Assembly (NCBI GenBank): GCA_024642265.1
Contig: JAHEBL010000035.1
Span: 1-33,151 of the forward strand
DNA length: 33,151 nucleotides
From: Haliea sp.
Lineage (GTDB): Bacteria; Pseudomonadota; Gammaproteobacteria; Pseudomonadales; Halieaceae
Reading direction: 5' to 3'
In this document: piece after piece, positions 22,402 through 32,100 of the stretch
Layout of the letters: each line of letters begins with the position of its first letter
Numbering within the stretch: the stretch's first letter is position 1
Translations under genes and position numbers: made by a program
Notes under the pieces: model-generated
Database searches by the model: none
Seen by the model: only the letters and a program-made list of their open reading frames with translations
What the model was told of the DNA's origin: nothing

Positions 22402-23160
22402 ATGAATGCCATTCGTTCGACGCTGGTTTTTACCTGGCTCGTCCTGTCGCTTATTCCCTGCGGCATAGCGCTGCTGGTTGCGTCCCTGTTCCTCAAGGAC
22501 GAGAAGGTATGGTGGTGGTTTGCAGTGCCCTGGCTGAAAGGCGTTGTAGAGGCCGCAAGAATCGTTGGCGGCGTAAAATACCGCCTGCATGGCGAAGATA
22601 ATCTGCCCGCGGCGCACGATATGCGGCGTGTTATCCTTTGTCCCAAGCACCAGTCCACCTGGGAGACTTTTTTCTTTCCCAGTATGACCTCGCATCCGCT
22701 GGCCTATGTGTTCAAGAAGGAACTGCTGCGCATCCCGTTTTTTGGCTGGAGTATCGGTGCCCTGGATATGATTCATATTGACAGGAGCAAGGGCAAGGAG
22801 GCCTGGAACAAGGTGGCAGAGCAGGGCCGGGTACTGATGGATCGCGGCAAGTGGATGATTATGTTTCCCGAGGGCACCCGCACGGAACGCGGCAAGAAAG
22901 GCACATACAAGCTGGGTGCCACGCGCCTGGCTGTTGCCACCGGCGCCTATGTGATTCCCATAGCGGTGACATCGGCCCGCTGTTGGCCCAGGCGCTCGTT
23001 TTCCTTTACCCCCGGGATGATCGATGTGTCAATCGGCCAGCCCGTGAGCGCCGAGGGCAGGGAGCCCGGGGAACTGATGGATGAGATAGAGCACTGGATA
23101 GAGGCAGAGATGCATCGCCTCGATCCGGAAGCCTACGATAAACCAAGGCAGGAGGTATAA
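22402..23160 (+). CDS. 1-acyl-glycerol-3-phosphate acyltransferase-like (PlsC family)
   Basis: A 252-residue inner-membrane acyltransferase. A hydrophobic N-terminal segment (residues ~8-30) anchors it. The catalytic motif is H83-QSTW-E88, the H-x4-E version of the usual H-x4-D found in many bacterial members. FPEGTRTERGKKGTYKLGA (155-173) is the glycerol-phosphate binding block, and YVIPIAVTSARCWP with the final IDVSIGQPV completes the family pattern. It should acylate lysophosphatidate or a related lysolipid with an acyl-CoA or acyl-ACP. ATG 22402 follows a weak GGAAG. The DUF1145-like gene starts 2 bp after its stop, so they share an operon. A genome usually has several such genes, so the symbol plsC is not assigned. 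Confidence 0.9.
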   Translation: MNAIRSTLVFTWLVLSLIPCGIALLVASLFLKDEKVWWWFAVPWLKGVVEAARIVGGVKYRLHGEDNLPAAHDMRRVILCPKHQSTWETFFFPSMTSHPLAYVFKKELLRIPFFGWSIGALDMIHIDRSKGKEAWNKVAEQGRVLMDRGKWMIMFPEGTRTERGKKGTYKLGATRLAVATGAYVIPIAVTSARCWPRRSFSFTPGMIDVSIGQPVSAEGREPGELMDEIEHWIEAEMHRLDPEAYDKPRQEV

Positions 23161-23162
23161 GT

Positions 23163-23420
23163 ATGTCCCCAGGAAAGGTTGGCTGTCTCGTGCTTTATGC
23201 GGCGCTGGCAGCGGTAGCCCTGACCCAGACCGGTACCACCGCCGGCACCGCCGCGGTGTGGGTACTTGGCATACTGGCGGTGGTTCATATCGCTGAGATG
23301 GTAGTGTTGTATCCCTTGTGCCGGCGGGCTGGCGGGTCGCTGCCTGGCAACCTGCTGCAGGTATTTGTGTTCGGCTACTACCACATGATCGAGATGAAAG
23401 CCGCAGTGGGGGAAAAATGA
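23163..23420 (+). CDS. Small membrane protein, DUF1145-like
   Basis: An 85-residue inner-membrane protein with two or three predicted spans: ~5-22 (VGCLVLYAALAAVALT), ~28-50 (AAVWVLGILAVVHIAEMVVLYPL) and a weaker C-terminal one (LLQVFVFGYYHMIEM). The HIAEM and VFGYYHMIEM segments agree with the His-x-x-Glu and Phe-Gly-x-x-His pattern I associate with DUF1145. Function is unknown. It begins 2 bp after the acyltransferase stop with AGGAGGTATAAGT as ribosome site. Its stop overlaps the dienelactone hydrolase start in an ATGA, so the three genes are translationally linked. Confidence 0.75.
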   Translation: MSPGKVGCLVLYAALAAVALTQTGTTAGTAAVWVLGILAVVHIAEMVVLYPLCRRAGGSLPGNLLQVFVFGYYHMIEMKAAVGEK

Positions 23421-24136
23421 CAATCCGGACCCGGCTGGTCGAATACCAGCATGAACATCTGACGCTCGAGGGTTTGCTGGCCTGGGACGACGCCATCGGT
23501 ACCCCGGGGCCAGCCGTTGCCATCTCCCATACCTGGGCCGGGCGCAGCCCCTTTGAAGAGGAAAAAGCCATTGCGCTGGCCCGCCAGGGCTATGTCGGTT
23601 TTGCCATCGACATGTACGGCAAGGGCGTACTGGGGACTACACCCGAGGAAAACACCGCGCTGATGACGCCGCTGATGGAGAACCGCGCGCTGCTGCAGGC
23701 ACGAATCGGCAAAGCTGTGGACGTGTTGCGGCAGCAGGAGGAGGTTGACCCGGCACGGGTCGCTGCCATTGGCTTCTGTTTTGGTGGACTTTGTGTGCTG
23801 GACCTCGCGCGCAGCGGCAGCGATGTCGCCGGAGTTGCCAGTTTTCACGGCCTGTTCGGCGCGCCCGCCAATACCCGTGGCAACACAATAAGCGCCCGTG
23901 TGCTGTGCCTGCATGGCTACGACGACCCGATGGCCGAGCCCCCGGCCATGCTTGAGCTGGCCGCGGAGCTGACAGCGGCAGGTGCGGATTGGCAGATTCA
24001 TGCCTACGGGAATACGATGCACGCCTTCACCAATCCGGCGGCTGACAACCCGGCGATGGGAACGGTGTACAGTCCGGCGGCGGATCGCCGTTCTTCGGCG
24101 GCGCTGGAAGACTTTCTTCAGGAAGTATTTGCCTGA
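23417..24136 (+). CDS. Dienelactone hydrolase family protein
   Basis: A 239-residue alpha/beta hydrolase. The nucleophile is Cys121 in GFCFGG (119-124), as in true dienelactone hydrolases. Asp170 in LHGYDDP and His202 in GNTMHAFT complete the triad. The start LVEYQHEHLTLEGLLAWD and the YVGFAIDMYGKG strand are family-typical. Members cleave dienelactones or other cyclic and aryl esters; many of those not in aromatic pathways have unknown substrates. It starts within ATGA shared with the upstream stop codon. Its 3' end overlaps the convergent alcohol dehydrogenase gene by 19 bp (24118-24136), so no terminator separates them. Confidence 0.9.
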   Translation: MTIRTRLVEYQHEHLTLEGLLAWDDAIGTPGPAVAISHTWAGRSPFEEEKAIALARQGYVGFAIDMYGKGVLGTTPEENTALMTPLMENRALLQARIGKAVDVLRQQEEVDPARVAAIGFCFGGLCVLDLARSGSDVAGVASFHGLFGAPANTRGNTISARVLCLHGYDDPMAEPPAMLELAAELTAAGADWQIHAYGNTMHAFTNPAADNPAMGTVYSPAADRRSSAALEDFLQEVFA

Positions 24137-25134
24137 TCGGCTGCGGCCCAGGGCAGCAGGACCGCGGCACCATTGAAACGCCCATGGCGCAGGTCTTCAA
24201 GTGCCTCGTTGGCGCGCTCCAGCGGGTAGGGGTGCACGGTGGTGGTCACCGGTATCGCTGCCGCCATGGGCAGGAATTCCAGGCCATCCCGGCGGGTCAG
24301 GTTGGCCACTGAACATATGTCTCGCTCACCCCATAGCAGATCATAGGAAAATGACGGTATATCCGACATATGGATGCCCGCGCAGACCACGCGTCCGCCC
24401 TTGCGCACCGCGCGCAACGCCCGGGGCACCAGCTGCCCATCCGGTGCAAAGATAATTGCCCCATCCAGTTCCTCCGGGGGCGACCGGGTGGAGTCGCCCG
24501 CCCAGGCCGCTCCCAGTTCGCGGGCGAAGTCCTGTGCACTCAGGTCTCCTTCGCGCGTAAACGCGTAAATACGCTGGCCGTTATGACGGGCTACCTGGGC
24601 AAGAATATGGGCGGCCGCACCGAAACCGTACAGACCAATTCTTTCGGCCGATTCGACCAACCGGTAGGCGCGATACCCGATAAGCCCCGCACACAGCAGT
24701 GGTGCGGCCTGCAGGTCGTCGTAGTCGTGCGGCAGCTCAAAGCAGTATCTCGCATCGGCAACCGTGTACTGCGCGAAGCCCCCGTTGATCTGGTATCCGG
24801 TATAGCGGGCAGCATCGCAGAGGTTTTCCCGGTCGTGCCGGCAATACCAGCAATTGCCGCAGCTGCCTCCCAGCCAGGGCACACCCACCCGCTGTCCGCG
24901 GGCAAATCCGCTGACGCCTGGTCCTGTGTCCTCAACCTCCCCAACGATCTGGTGGCCCGGCACCAGGGGCAGGGTGGGTTGGTCGAGCTCGCCGTCAACC
25001 ACGTGCAGGTCAGTCCTGCAGATACCGCAGGCGGAGACTCTCAGCAGTACCTGTCCGGCCCCCGCCTTTGGTTTGGGCAGCATCTGCAGGCGCAGCGGCT
25101 CTCCCGGCCCTGAGAACACCATGGCGCGCATCAT
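24118..25134 (-). CDS. Zinc-dependent alcohol dehydrogenase
   Basis: A 338-residue medium-chain dehydrogenase. Catalytic zinc ligands are Cys36 (ACGICRTDLH), His61 (VPGHQIVGEV) and Cys148 (PLLCAGLIGY). Structural zinc is held by Cys92, Cys95, Cys98 and Cys106 (GSCGNCWYCRHDRENLC). The Rossmann motif is GLYGFGAAAHI (167-177). At residue 62 it has Gln where GHE is more usual; the GHQIVGE form also occurs in a known AdhA-like subgroup. It oxidises alcohols or reduces aldehydes with NAD(P). Its ATG (25132-25134) overlaps the stop of the polyphosphate gene as ATGA, so the two are co-translated. A second ATG three bases later is possible. Confidence 0.93.
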   Translation of the reverse strand: MMRAMVFSGPGEPLRLQMLPKPKAGAGQVLLRVSACGICRTDLHVVDGELDQPTLPLVPGHQIVGEVEDTGPGVSGFARGQRVGVPWLGGSCGNCWYCRHDRENLCDAARYTGYQINGGFAQYTVADARYCFELPHDYDDLQAAPLLCAGLIGYRAYRLVESAERIGLYGFGAAAHILAQVARHNGQRIYAFTREGDLSAQDFARELGAAWAGDSTRSPPEELDGAIIFAPDGQLVPRALRAVRKGGRVVCAGIHMSDIPSFSYDLLWGERDICSVANLTRRDGLEFLPMAAAIPVTTTVHPYPLERANEALEDLRHGRFNGAAVLLPWAAADQANTS

Positions 25135-26612
25135 ACTTGCAGGGCCTCGCTGATGGTCTTGCAGAAGGTTTGCAGGATCTGTATCCGTGCGTAGGGTTTG
25201 TGATTGCCAGCCACCAGGGTCCAGGGGGCATGCCGGGTGCTGGTGTGGCTAACCATCTGGTCTACCGCCAGCTCATATTCGTGCCACTTTTCGCGGTTAC
25301 GCCAGTCATCCTCTGTGAGTTTGTGCTGCTTGTGTGGTTCTTTCTTGCGCGAATTGAAGCGCTTCTCCTGCTCATTCTTGCTGATGTGTATCCAGAATTT
25401 CAACACGATGACGCCATGATCAACCAGCTGATGCTCAAATCGATTGATCTCACTGTAGGCCCGCTGCCACTCGGCGGGCGTGGCAAACTCCTCGACACGC
25501 TCGACCAGCACCCGGCCGTACCAGGAACGGTCATAGAAGGTACAGCGCCCATCCCGCTGCAACTGTCGCCAGAAGCGCCAAAGGTAGTGATGGGCACGCT
25601 CCTCATCCGTGGGAGCGGCAAACTGCACCAGGCGAAACAGGCGCGGGTCAATGGCGCGGGTGACCCGCCTGATCGCGGACCCCTTGCCGGCGGCATCCCA
25701 GCCCTCAAACACGGCAACTACCGACCGCTTCTGCTGGTACGCCTGCCAGCCCAGGTCGCGCAACTGTGCCTGGTAATGCTCCAGCTGACTGTCATAGTCA
25801 TCCCTGTCAATGGAGAGGGACAGGTCCACGCTGTCCAGCACGGTCGGCTGACGCCCGGTGATGGTCTCCGTGGCAGGGATATGTGCTCGCGACCCTGCGG
25901 GCTCGCGGCTCGCGCGGTACAGCATGGCGTCGAGGATCAGCTCAGCGGCGGTGATATCGCGATAGTATCTGTCCTCCGCTTCCAGCAGTTGCCAGGGGCT
26001 GTGGCTGGAATCCGTCGCCAGGATGAGCTGCTCCGAGACTTCCAGCGTGCGCTGGTAAACGCCGCGCATTTCATAGGGATGGTCCGAGCTGCGGGGGCTG
26101 CTCTTGCGGTGGGGGGAGTCGTCCTGCAGGCGCGCCCGCTGGCTTTCCTGGCTTATGTGCAGCCAGAGCTTGATGACCAGTGCGCCGTCGTCCGTGAGCA
26201 GGCGCTCAAAGGATTCGATCTGCTTGCAATAGAGGGCAAACTCCTCCGGGGCCATTTCGTCATTGACCGCCGCCTGGGCTGGCCTGGTGTACCAGGAACC
26301 CAGGAAAATGCCAATCTGGCCACGCGCCGGCAGGCTGCGCCAGAAGCGCCAGAAGTAGGGCCTGGATTCCTCCTCGTCGGAGTGTTCCCAGAAGGTATTG
26401 GTTTCAATCCAGCGGGGGTCCATCCATTCATTGAGCTGTTGCACCAGCGAACCCTTGCCCGCACCATCGAGACCCGCAACCACAATTATCACCGGGTAGT
26501 CACGTCCGGCCAGGTCCAGCTGTGCCTGCAATAAACGATCACGCAGCCGCTTCTGCAGCGAACCGTAATCGTCAGCTGTTATGCGCTTACCGACTTCAAG
26601 TGTTTCAAACAT
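25131..26612 (-). CDS. pap: Polyphosphate:AMP phosphotransferase (two PPK2 domains)
   Basis: A 493-residue soluble protein made of two tandem PPK2 domains, the length and layout of class II PPK2 enzymes. Domain 1 (residues ~15-240) has Walker A GLDGAGKGS (47-55) and FLGSWYTRP. Domain 2 (~265-490) has EGWDAAGKGSAIRR (303-316), TDEERAHHYLWRFWRQLQRDG and FYDRSWYGRVLVERVE. The Asp-Arg before Ser-Trp-Tyr, conserved in PPK2, is present only in domain 2 (domain 1 reads Leu-Gly), so domain 2 is probably the active one. The enzyme makes ADP from AMP with polyphosphate as donor. ATG 26610-26612 is the start. The alcohol dehydrogenase gene follows with a 4-bp overlap. Confidence 0.93.
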   Translation of the reverse strand: MFETLEVGKRITADDYGSLQKRLRDRLLQAQLDLAGRDYPVIIVVAGLDGAGKGSLVQQLNEWMDPRWIETNTFWEHSDEEESRPYFWRFWRSLPARGQIGIFLGSWYTRPAQAAVNDEMAPEEFALYCKQIESFERLLTDDGALVIKLWLHISQESQRARLQDDSPHRKSSPRSSDHPYEMRGVYQRTLEVSEQLILATDSSHSPWQLLEAEDRYYRDITAAELILDAMLYRASREPAGSRAHIPATETITGRQPTVLDSVDLSLSIDRDDYDSQLEHYQAQLRDLGWQAYQQKRSVVAVFEGWDAAGKGSAIRRVTRAIDPRLFRLVQFAAPTDEERAHHYLWRFWRQLQRDGRCTFYDRSWYGRVLVERVEEFATPAEWQRAYSEINRFEHQLVDHGVIVLKFWIHISKNEQEKRFNSRKKEPHKQHKLTEDDWRNREKWHEYELAVDQMVSHTSTRHAPWTLVAGNHKPYARIQILQTFCKTISEALQV

Positions 26613-26671
26613 CGTGTGTCAGATTCCTTTTCCCGGGATACATTACCGTATTTTTGCGCTTGCCATCGGAC

Positions 26672-26677
26672 TATAAT
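26672..26677 (+). promoter_or_regulatory. Candidate -10 element of the methyltransferase-tamAB transcript
   Basis: A consensus TATAAT lies 30 bp before the start codon at 26707 in the 94-bp gap between divergent genes. The -35 region 17 bp upstream is T-rich but poor in consensus match. Confidence 0.4.
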
Positions 26678-26706
26678 CGTTCACTTCCAGCGCCGGAGTC
26701 AAAATC

Positions 26707-27327
26707 ATGAGTTTTTACGAGCAACGCATCTTACCGCGATTGATCAATTGCGCCTGTGGCACCGCACCGATAATGAAGCAGCGGGAGAAAGTTGTGCCCC
26801 AGGCCAGGGGCACTGTGCTGGAGATCGGCATAGGTACCGGCCATAACCTGCCGTTTTACGATCCCACCCGGGTCACCCGGCTGATAGGGCTCGACCCCTC
26901 GGGAACATCCTGGAAACTGGCGGGCGGGAGAGCCGCGCAGCTGGCTTTCGATGTGGAGTTCATCGGCCTGCCGTCCGAGCGGATACCGCTGGACGACGCC
27001 AGTGTGGACACTGTTCTGGTCACCTACAGCCTATGCACAATACCCGACGCCGTGGCCGCGTTGCGGGGGATGTCCAGGGTACTGCGTCCGGGCGGCAAGC
27101 TGATTTTCTGTGAACACGGCAAGGCCCCCGATACCGATGTATGCAAATGGCAGGATCGCATAAATCCGCTGTGGAGCAAGCTGCTCGGTGGCTGCAACCT
27201 GAATCGCGATATTCAGGGGCTGCTGGCTGCCGGTGGTTTTCACATTGAGCAGATGGATACCATGTATCTGCCCGGCACGCCGCGCTTTACTGGCTACAAC
27301 GTCTGGGGCAGTGCAGTGCCGGCCTGA
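26707..27327 (+). CDS. Class I SAM-dependent methyltransferase
   Basis: A 206-residue methyltransferase. Motif I VLEIGIGTGHNLPFY (38-51) binds S-adenosylmethionine, and IGLDP follows at about 60-64. The post-II region LDDASVDTVLVTYSLCTIPD and LRGMSRVLRPGGKLIFCEHG are type 11 signatures. SKLLGGCNLNRDIQGLLAAGGF near the C-terminus is a conserved block in this subgroup, whose relatives are often annotated only as methyltransferases. The substrate is unknown. ATG 26707 follows CCGGAG. tamA begins 29 bp after its stop, so a shared transcript is likely. Confidence 0.9.
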   Translation: MSFYEQRILPRLINCACGTAPIMKQREKVVPQARGTVLEIGIGTGHNLPFYDPTRVTRLIGLDPSGTSWKLAGGRAAQLAFDVEFIGLPSERIPLDDASVDTVLVTYSLCTIPDAVAALRGMSRVLRPGGKLIFCEHGKAPDTDVCKWQDRINPLWSKLLGGCNLNRDIQGLLAAGGFHIEQMDTMYLPGTPRFTGYNVWGSAVPA

Positions 27328-27356
27328 TTTTCTCAGTCCGCCACTGCGCCTTGTCT

Positions 27357-29114
27357 ATGCGGCTTGTCTGCAGGTTTTGCCTGCTACTGCTGTTGTTTGT
27401 CGCAGCCGCCGTCAACGCCGCTGAAATCGAGCCCGTGCTTGAGTACAAGCTGGAGGGACTGGAAGGCAGCCTGGAGCACAATGCGCTGGCCTGGCTGGGA
27501 CCGGCACCTGAATCCCCGCAGGACCGGGCCAATTTTCTCGCTACCGCGGAACAGCGTGTCGAGGATAGCCTGAAGGCCATGGGCTACTACAATCCAACTG
27601 TAAAAATTCTGCTGAGCCGTTCGGAGCCTGTCTGGTCGCTGACAATAAGCGTCGCGGCGGGCGAGCCGGTAATTATAGGCGCTGTCGACATACAGCTGTT
27701 GGGCGCCGCAGGCTCGGATGAGGCCTTTTTGCAGCTGTTGAAGAGTGCTCCTTTTGTTGAAGGTGAGATTTTCAACCATGGCGATTACGAGGAATTCAAG
27801 ACCCGCTTGCTGACGCTGGGTCAGGAGCGCGGTTATTTCGACGCGCAGTTGACACAGAGCAGAGTGGCTGTGAATGTGGTCAGCGACCAGGCAGATATCC
27901 ACCTGCACTATGAGTCCGGCCAGCGGTTTCAGTTCGGTGAGGTGGAATACAGCGAAAACGGCGTTGACCCCGCCCTGTTGAAAGAACTCCAGCCTTTCAA
28001 GGAAGGCGAGCATTTTGACCAGTCCCGTCTCCAGTACTTTCAGGCGAGGTTACAGCAGACCCGCTATTTTTCCGGGGTTTTGATCAGGCCGCTGATCGAC
28101 CAGGCGAAGGATTACCGTATACCCCTTTCCGTCACCTTGTACCCGGCCAGGCGCCACAGTTTTGATGTGGGCGTGGGGTATAGCACGGACACCCAGGAGC
28201 GGGTATCGATGACCTGGCGAACGCCGCTACTGAACCGCTACGGGCACAGCCAGCAGACCCGCATATCCTACTCGGCGGTAAATCCCAGCGGTCGCTTCAC
28301 CTATACAATACCGCTGTCCCATCCGCTTGATGACGTGCTCCACCTGTCGGCGCTGCTGGAGCATAACGAGTATGGCGATATCGACAGCGAGCAACGGGAG
28401 CTGGGTGTGGTGCGGGAACTGCGGGGGGGTAAGTGGCTCTACAGTTATTCCGCGCGTGAACTGACCGAGTCCTGGGAACTGAAAAATACCAAGCTTCACA
28501 ACAGCTATCTTTTGCCGGGATTTACCCTGTCCCGCAGTGATCGCGTGGGCTCCCTTGTGGACCCCAGCGGCGGCTTCAGCCAGTTTTACAAGTTCGAGGG
28601 CGGTGCTGCAGACCTTGGCTCAGACATCGACCTGCTCAGGGTCACTGCCAACTTCAGCTATATCCTCACCCCGTTCCCGCTGCATCGTGTCGTGGCGCGT
28701 ACGGCGGTGGGGGCCGTGTTTATCTCCGATAACGACCGTGTGAACCTGGCGCCTTCACTGGGCTTCTTTGCCGGGGGCTCCCAGAGCATAAGGGGTTATG
28801 GCTACCAGTCTATCGGCAATGAGCTGGATGTCACTCGCGATGACGGTAGCAGACAGACGCTTGTTGTGGGCGGCGACAGGCTCGTCACGGCCACCCTGGA
28901 ATACCAGTATTACTTTACCGATAGCTGGCGCGGCGCCCTGTTCGTTGATGCAGGTGATGCATTTGACTCATCCGACTTCAATATCAATGTTGGCCCCGGG
29001 TTCGGTATTCACTATGTTTCTCCCGTGGGCGCCGTACGGCTGGAGTTTGCCAATAGTGCAAGCGATGACGACCCGTCCTGGCGGATGGTTCTGAATATAG
29101 GGGCTGAGTTTTGA
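27357..29114 (+). CDS. tamA: Outer-membrane translocation and assembly module protein TamA
   Basis: A 585-residue outer-membrane protein of the Omp85 superfamily. The signal peptide is ~1-21 (MRLVCRFCLLLLLFVAAAVNA). Three POTRA domains fill about residues 25-265, with GYYNPTVKI, GYFDAQLTQS and RYFSGVLIRP as strand motifs. A 16-strand barrel follows, with the Omp85 signature GSQSIRGYGYQSIGNE and a C-terminal strand ending MVLNIGAEF. TamA with TamB inserts some autotransporters and moves phospholipid to the outer membrane. ATG 27357 is the better start; a TTG lies two codons upstream. tamB overlaps its stop by 4 bp (TTGA). Confidence 0.95.
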   Translation: MRLVCRFCLLLLLFVAAAVNAAEIEPVLEYKLEGLEGSLEHNALAWLGPAPESPQDRANFLATAEQRVEDSLKAMGYYNPTVKILLSRSEPVWSLTISVAAGEPVIIGAVDIQLLGAAGSDEAFLQLLKSAPFVEGEIFNHGDYEEFKTRLLTLGQERGYFDAQLTQSRVAVNVVSDQADIHLHYESGQRFQFGEVEYSENGVDPALLKELQPFKEGEHFDQSRLQYFQARLQQTRYFSGVLIRPLIDQAKDYRIPLSVTLYPARRHSFDVGVGYSTDTQERVSMTWRTPLLNRYGHSQQTRISYSAVNPSGRFTYTIPLSHPLDDVLHLSALLEHNEYGDIDSEQRELGVVRELRGGKWLYSYSARELTESWELKNTKLHNSYLLPGFTLSRSDRVGSLVDPSGGFSQFYKFEGGAADLGSDIDLLRVTANFSYILTPFPLHRVVARTAVGAVFISDNDRVNLAPSLGFFAGGSQSIRGYGYQSIGNELDVTRDDGSRQTLVVGGDRLVTATLEYQYYFTDSWRGALFVDAGDAFDSSDFNINVGPGFGIHYVSPVGAVRLEFANSASDDDPSWRMVLNIGAEF

Positions 29115-32100
29115 GCCGGCTCTGGTGGCGGTTGCTGGCGGCGCTGTTGTTGCTGCCGCTGGTGGCGGTGCTGCTTATGCCATTCACCGGTTGGGGCAGC
29201 AAGCTGGTGCTTTCCAGTGCAGGGCGCATGCTGCCGCTGGACATCGAGTACGGCGCGGGAACCCTGGCGGGAGAACTTGAACTGCGGCGCCTGGCGTGGG
29301 CCAGTGACACTCTGCAGCTCGAGCTGGAGGGCCTCGTGTTGGAACTGGAGCCGGGTTGTTTGTGGCATAGCGCTGTCTGTTTCCGACAATTGTATGCGCG
29401 GCAAATGCTTATCAGCATACTGCCCGGCGTGGCCGGTGAAGCTGAGCCGGCCCCCGCCGACGCAGACAACGCCCTGTTCGAGTTTCCCGTGCCTCTGGAT
29501 GCGCCCTCCGTATACCTGGACGCCCTGCGTGTTAGTTGGCAGGGAGGCGAATGGCGGCAAGGTGCCCTCGAGGGCTCAGTCGCTATCAGCGGCTCCACTA
29601 TACAGGTGGGAAGCACCCGCATGCAGCAAGCGCGGCTGGAGCTCGAGGGGGGTAGCGAATCAGAGGGGCCGGTTGTGCTGCCCGAGATCAGCCTGCCGCT
29701 TGAGCTGCTGGTCGCAGAGCTGGTAGTGGAGGGTGCGAGCTGGGACGTGAACGGGCTGGCCGGAGCGCTCAGCTCGCTCAAGCTTGCCGGGCAGTGGCGG
29801 GGCAGCGCGCTGGATCTGGCTGAGGTGGAGGTGCAATCAGACGCCTATGGCCAGTGGCGGGCCGCCGGTCAGCTTGATTTGAGCGGGCAGTGGCCGCTGA
29901 CGGTCACTGCAGATGGCGCAGTGCCCGAGATTGAGGGTTGGCCTGCCAAACTGGGGCGTGAGCTTGCCGTTAAAGCCGAGGGAGACCTGGCGGCGCTCAA
30001 CCTGCGGGTCGATACCAGGGGCGAGCTGGCCCTCTCCGCTGTGGCCGCCGTGAACACCATCGCGGCCGAACTGCCATTCAGCCTGTCACTCGATGCCGAC
30101 TGGCCGGAGCTGATGGCGCTGTCCGAACTGCTGGAGGTACCTGAATCACTGTCTTCTGTCCTGTTTACCGCGCCCTTGAGGTTGAGCGGCAGCGGCACCG
30201 CCGCTGAGCAGGTATTCCAGTTGGAGACCACCGTCAGCGGGCTTGGCTATGATGCGCTGGCGGTGCGGCTGGCCGGCAGCCACGAGCCGGGCAAACTCGT
30301 GCTGGAAGATCTGAGGCTGCAGGATAAAAGTGCCACCAACACCTTGTGGGGTGCGGGCGTTCTCGATTACTCAGGGCAACTCAGCTGGTCGGCGGTACTG
30401 GAAACCAGCGGTCTCGATCTCCTGCCTCTGCGGCAATACGGGCGCGGCAAAATAGAGGGGCAGTTGCAGCTACAGGGAAAATCTTCCGCTGGGCAATGGG
30501 AGCTTTCCCTTGTTGACGCCGACCTGCAGGGAACACTGAACGGGCTGCCCGCCAGACTCAGTGGCTACGCCGGTATCGACAGTCAGCTGGTATTGCGGCC
30601 CAGTGAACTGGAGGCGGAGGTGAACGGCACCAGGCTGTCACTGCGGGCATTGGCTGATCCCGCATCACCTGCTCGCCTCCAGTTGGCACTGGATGACCTG
30701 GGGAACTGGCTGCCCGGCAGTCATGGGGAAGTGGCGCTGGAAGCCCTGCTGTTACCGGGCTGGGAGGAATTCAGTGTCACCGGGAAGCTCGGGGATATCC
30801 AATGGCAGGAGCTGCGGATCTCCGGCGGCAGGGTTGACGGCCGCTACGTTGCCGGTGATGCACGCGGCGGCAGGCTTGATATTGAGCTGGCCGATTTGTC
30901 CATGGCAGATTTCGAACTCGCGAGCCTGCAAATATCCGGCCGCGGTGACGCCGCGCGTCAGGCCCTGACACTGCGCAGCCGTGGCGATGTTGCGGGTCAG
31001 CTGGAGCTTGCCGGAGGCTTCGACGCCAGTGGCGGATGGTCGGGTCAGCTGACTCCGGCCACCCTGCAGACCGGCGCGGGAAACTGGTACCTGGGAGAGG
31101 CCGTCGCGCTGGACTATTTACCGGACCCGGCGCGCCTGCGGGTGGGAGCGCACTGCTGGCAGTATCGACAGACTCGCGTCTGCCCTGGCGAAGCACTGGT
31201 GGGGGAGGAGGGGAATGTGAGCCTGCTGCTGGACGGCGACCTGGATATTGCTGCCGCATTCCTGCCTGAATACCTGGGGCTGGAAGGCCTGTTGACGGGC
31301 CGTGTCGCCGCCGATTGGTCCGCCGCAAAACCGCTCTCGCTCGAAGCCAGGATCGAGGCCCGTAACCTCGTGTTTACCCGCCATTTCGGTGGTGAGGAAT
31401 CGGGCAGCGTCAGCTGGGAAAGGCTCGATGTCGAGCTTCGCAGCGGCGAACAGGGTCTCTCCCTGATCTCGGGGCTCTACAGCCAGGACAGTCGGATCAT
31501 TGGCCTGGAACTCGCGCTGCCCCTTGATCGCAGCCAGCCCTTGACCGGCATGCTCGAGCTTGCCGGGCTGCAGCTGGCGTCGCTGGCGCCCTTCGCGCCG
31601 ACCATGTCAGTAATTGCGGGGGAGTTGCGCGGCCGGCTGCAGCTGGCCGGCACCGTTGACCAACCCCTGGCGCAGGGTAGCATTAGCCTGGCAGGCGGCC
31701 ACTTCGCCCTGTTGGGCAACCCGACCGAGCTACAGCAACTCGAACTGCAACTGGAGGCACTGGGCGACAGGGCGGCGGTGCAGGGGCGTGGTTTGCTGGG
31801 CGGGGGAGCTCTGACGCTCGATGGCACGGTGCTTTCCGAACCCGAGTGGCGACTCGAGCTGGCCATCGAAGGCGACAGTCACGAGATCCTCCTGCCCCCC
31901 TACACCACAATGCTGGTCTCGGAAAAGCTGGCGATGACACTGACCGATGGCCTGCTGGACCTTAAAGGTGACGTCGTCGTGCTCGAGGGAACGCTGGAGC
32001 ATGAGCAGCTGCCCGAGGGCGCGGTGACACTGTCAACGGATGTGGTGGAAGTGGATCTCGACGGCAATGTGATCTACGAAGCCGCGCCCTTTGACACCAG

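Noticed and set aside
25068-26534. 488-codon plus-strand frame
   Set aside because: It is antisense to the polyphosphate:AMP phosphotransferase and lacks any recognisable domain or ribosome site.
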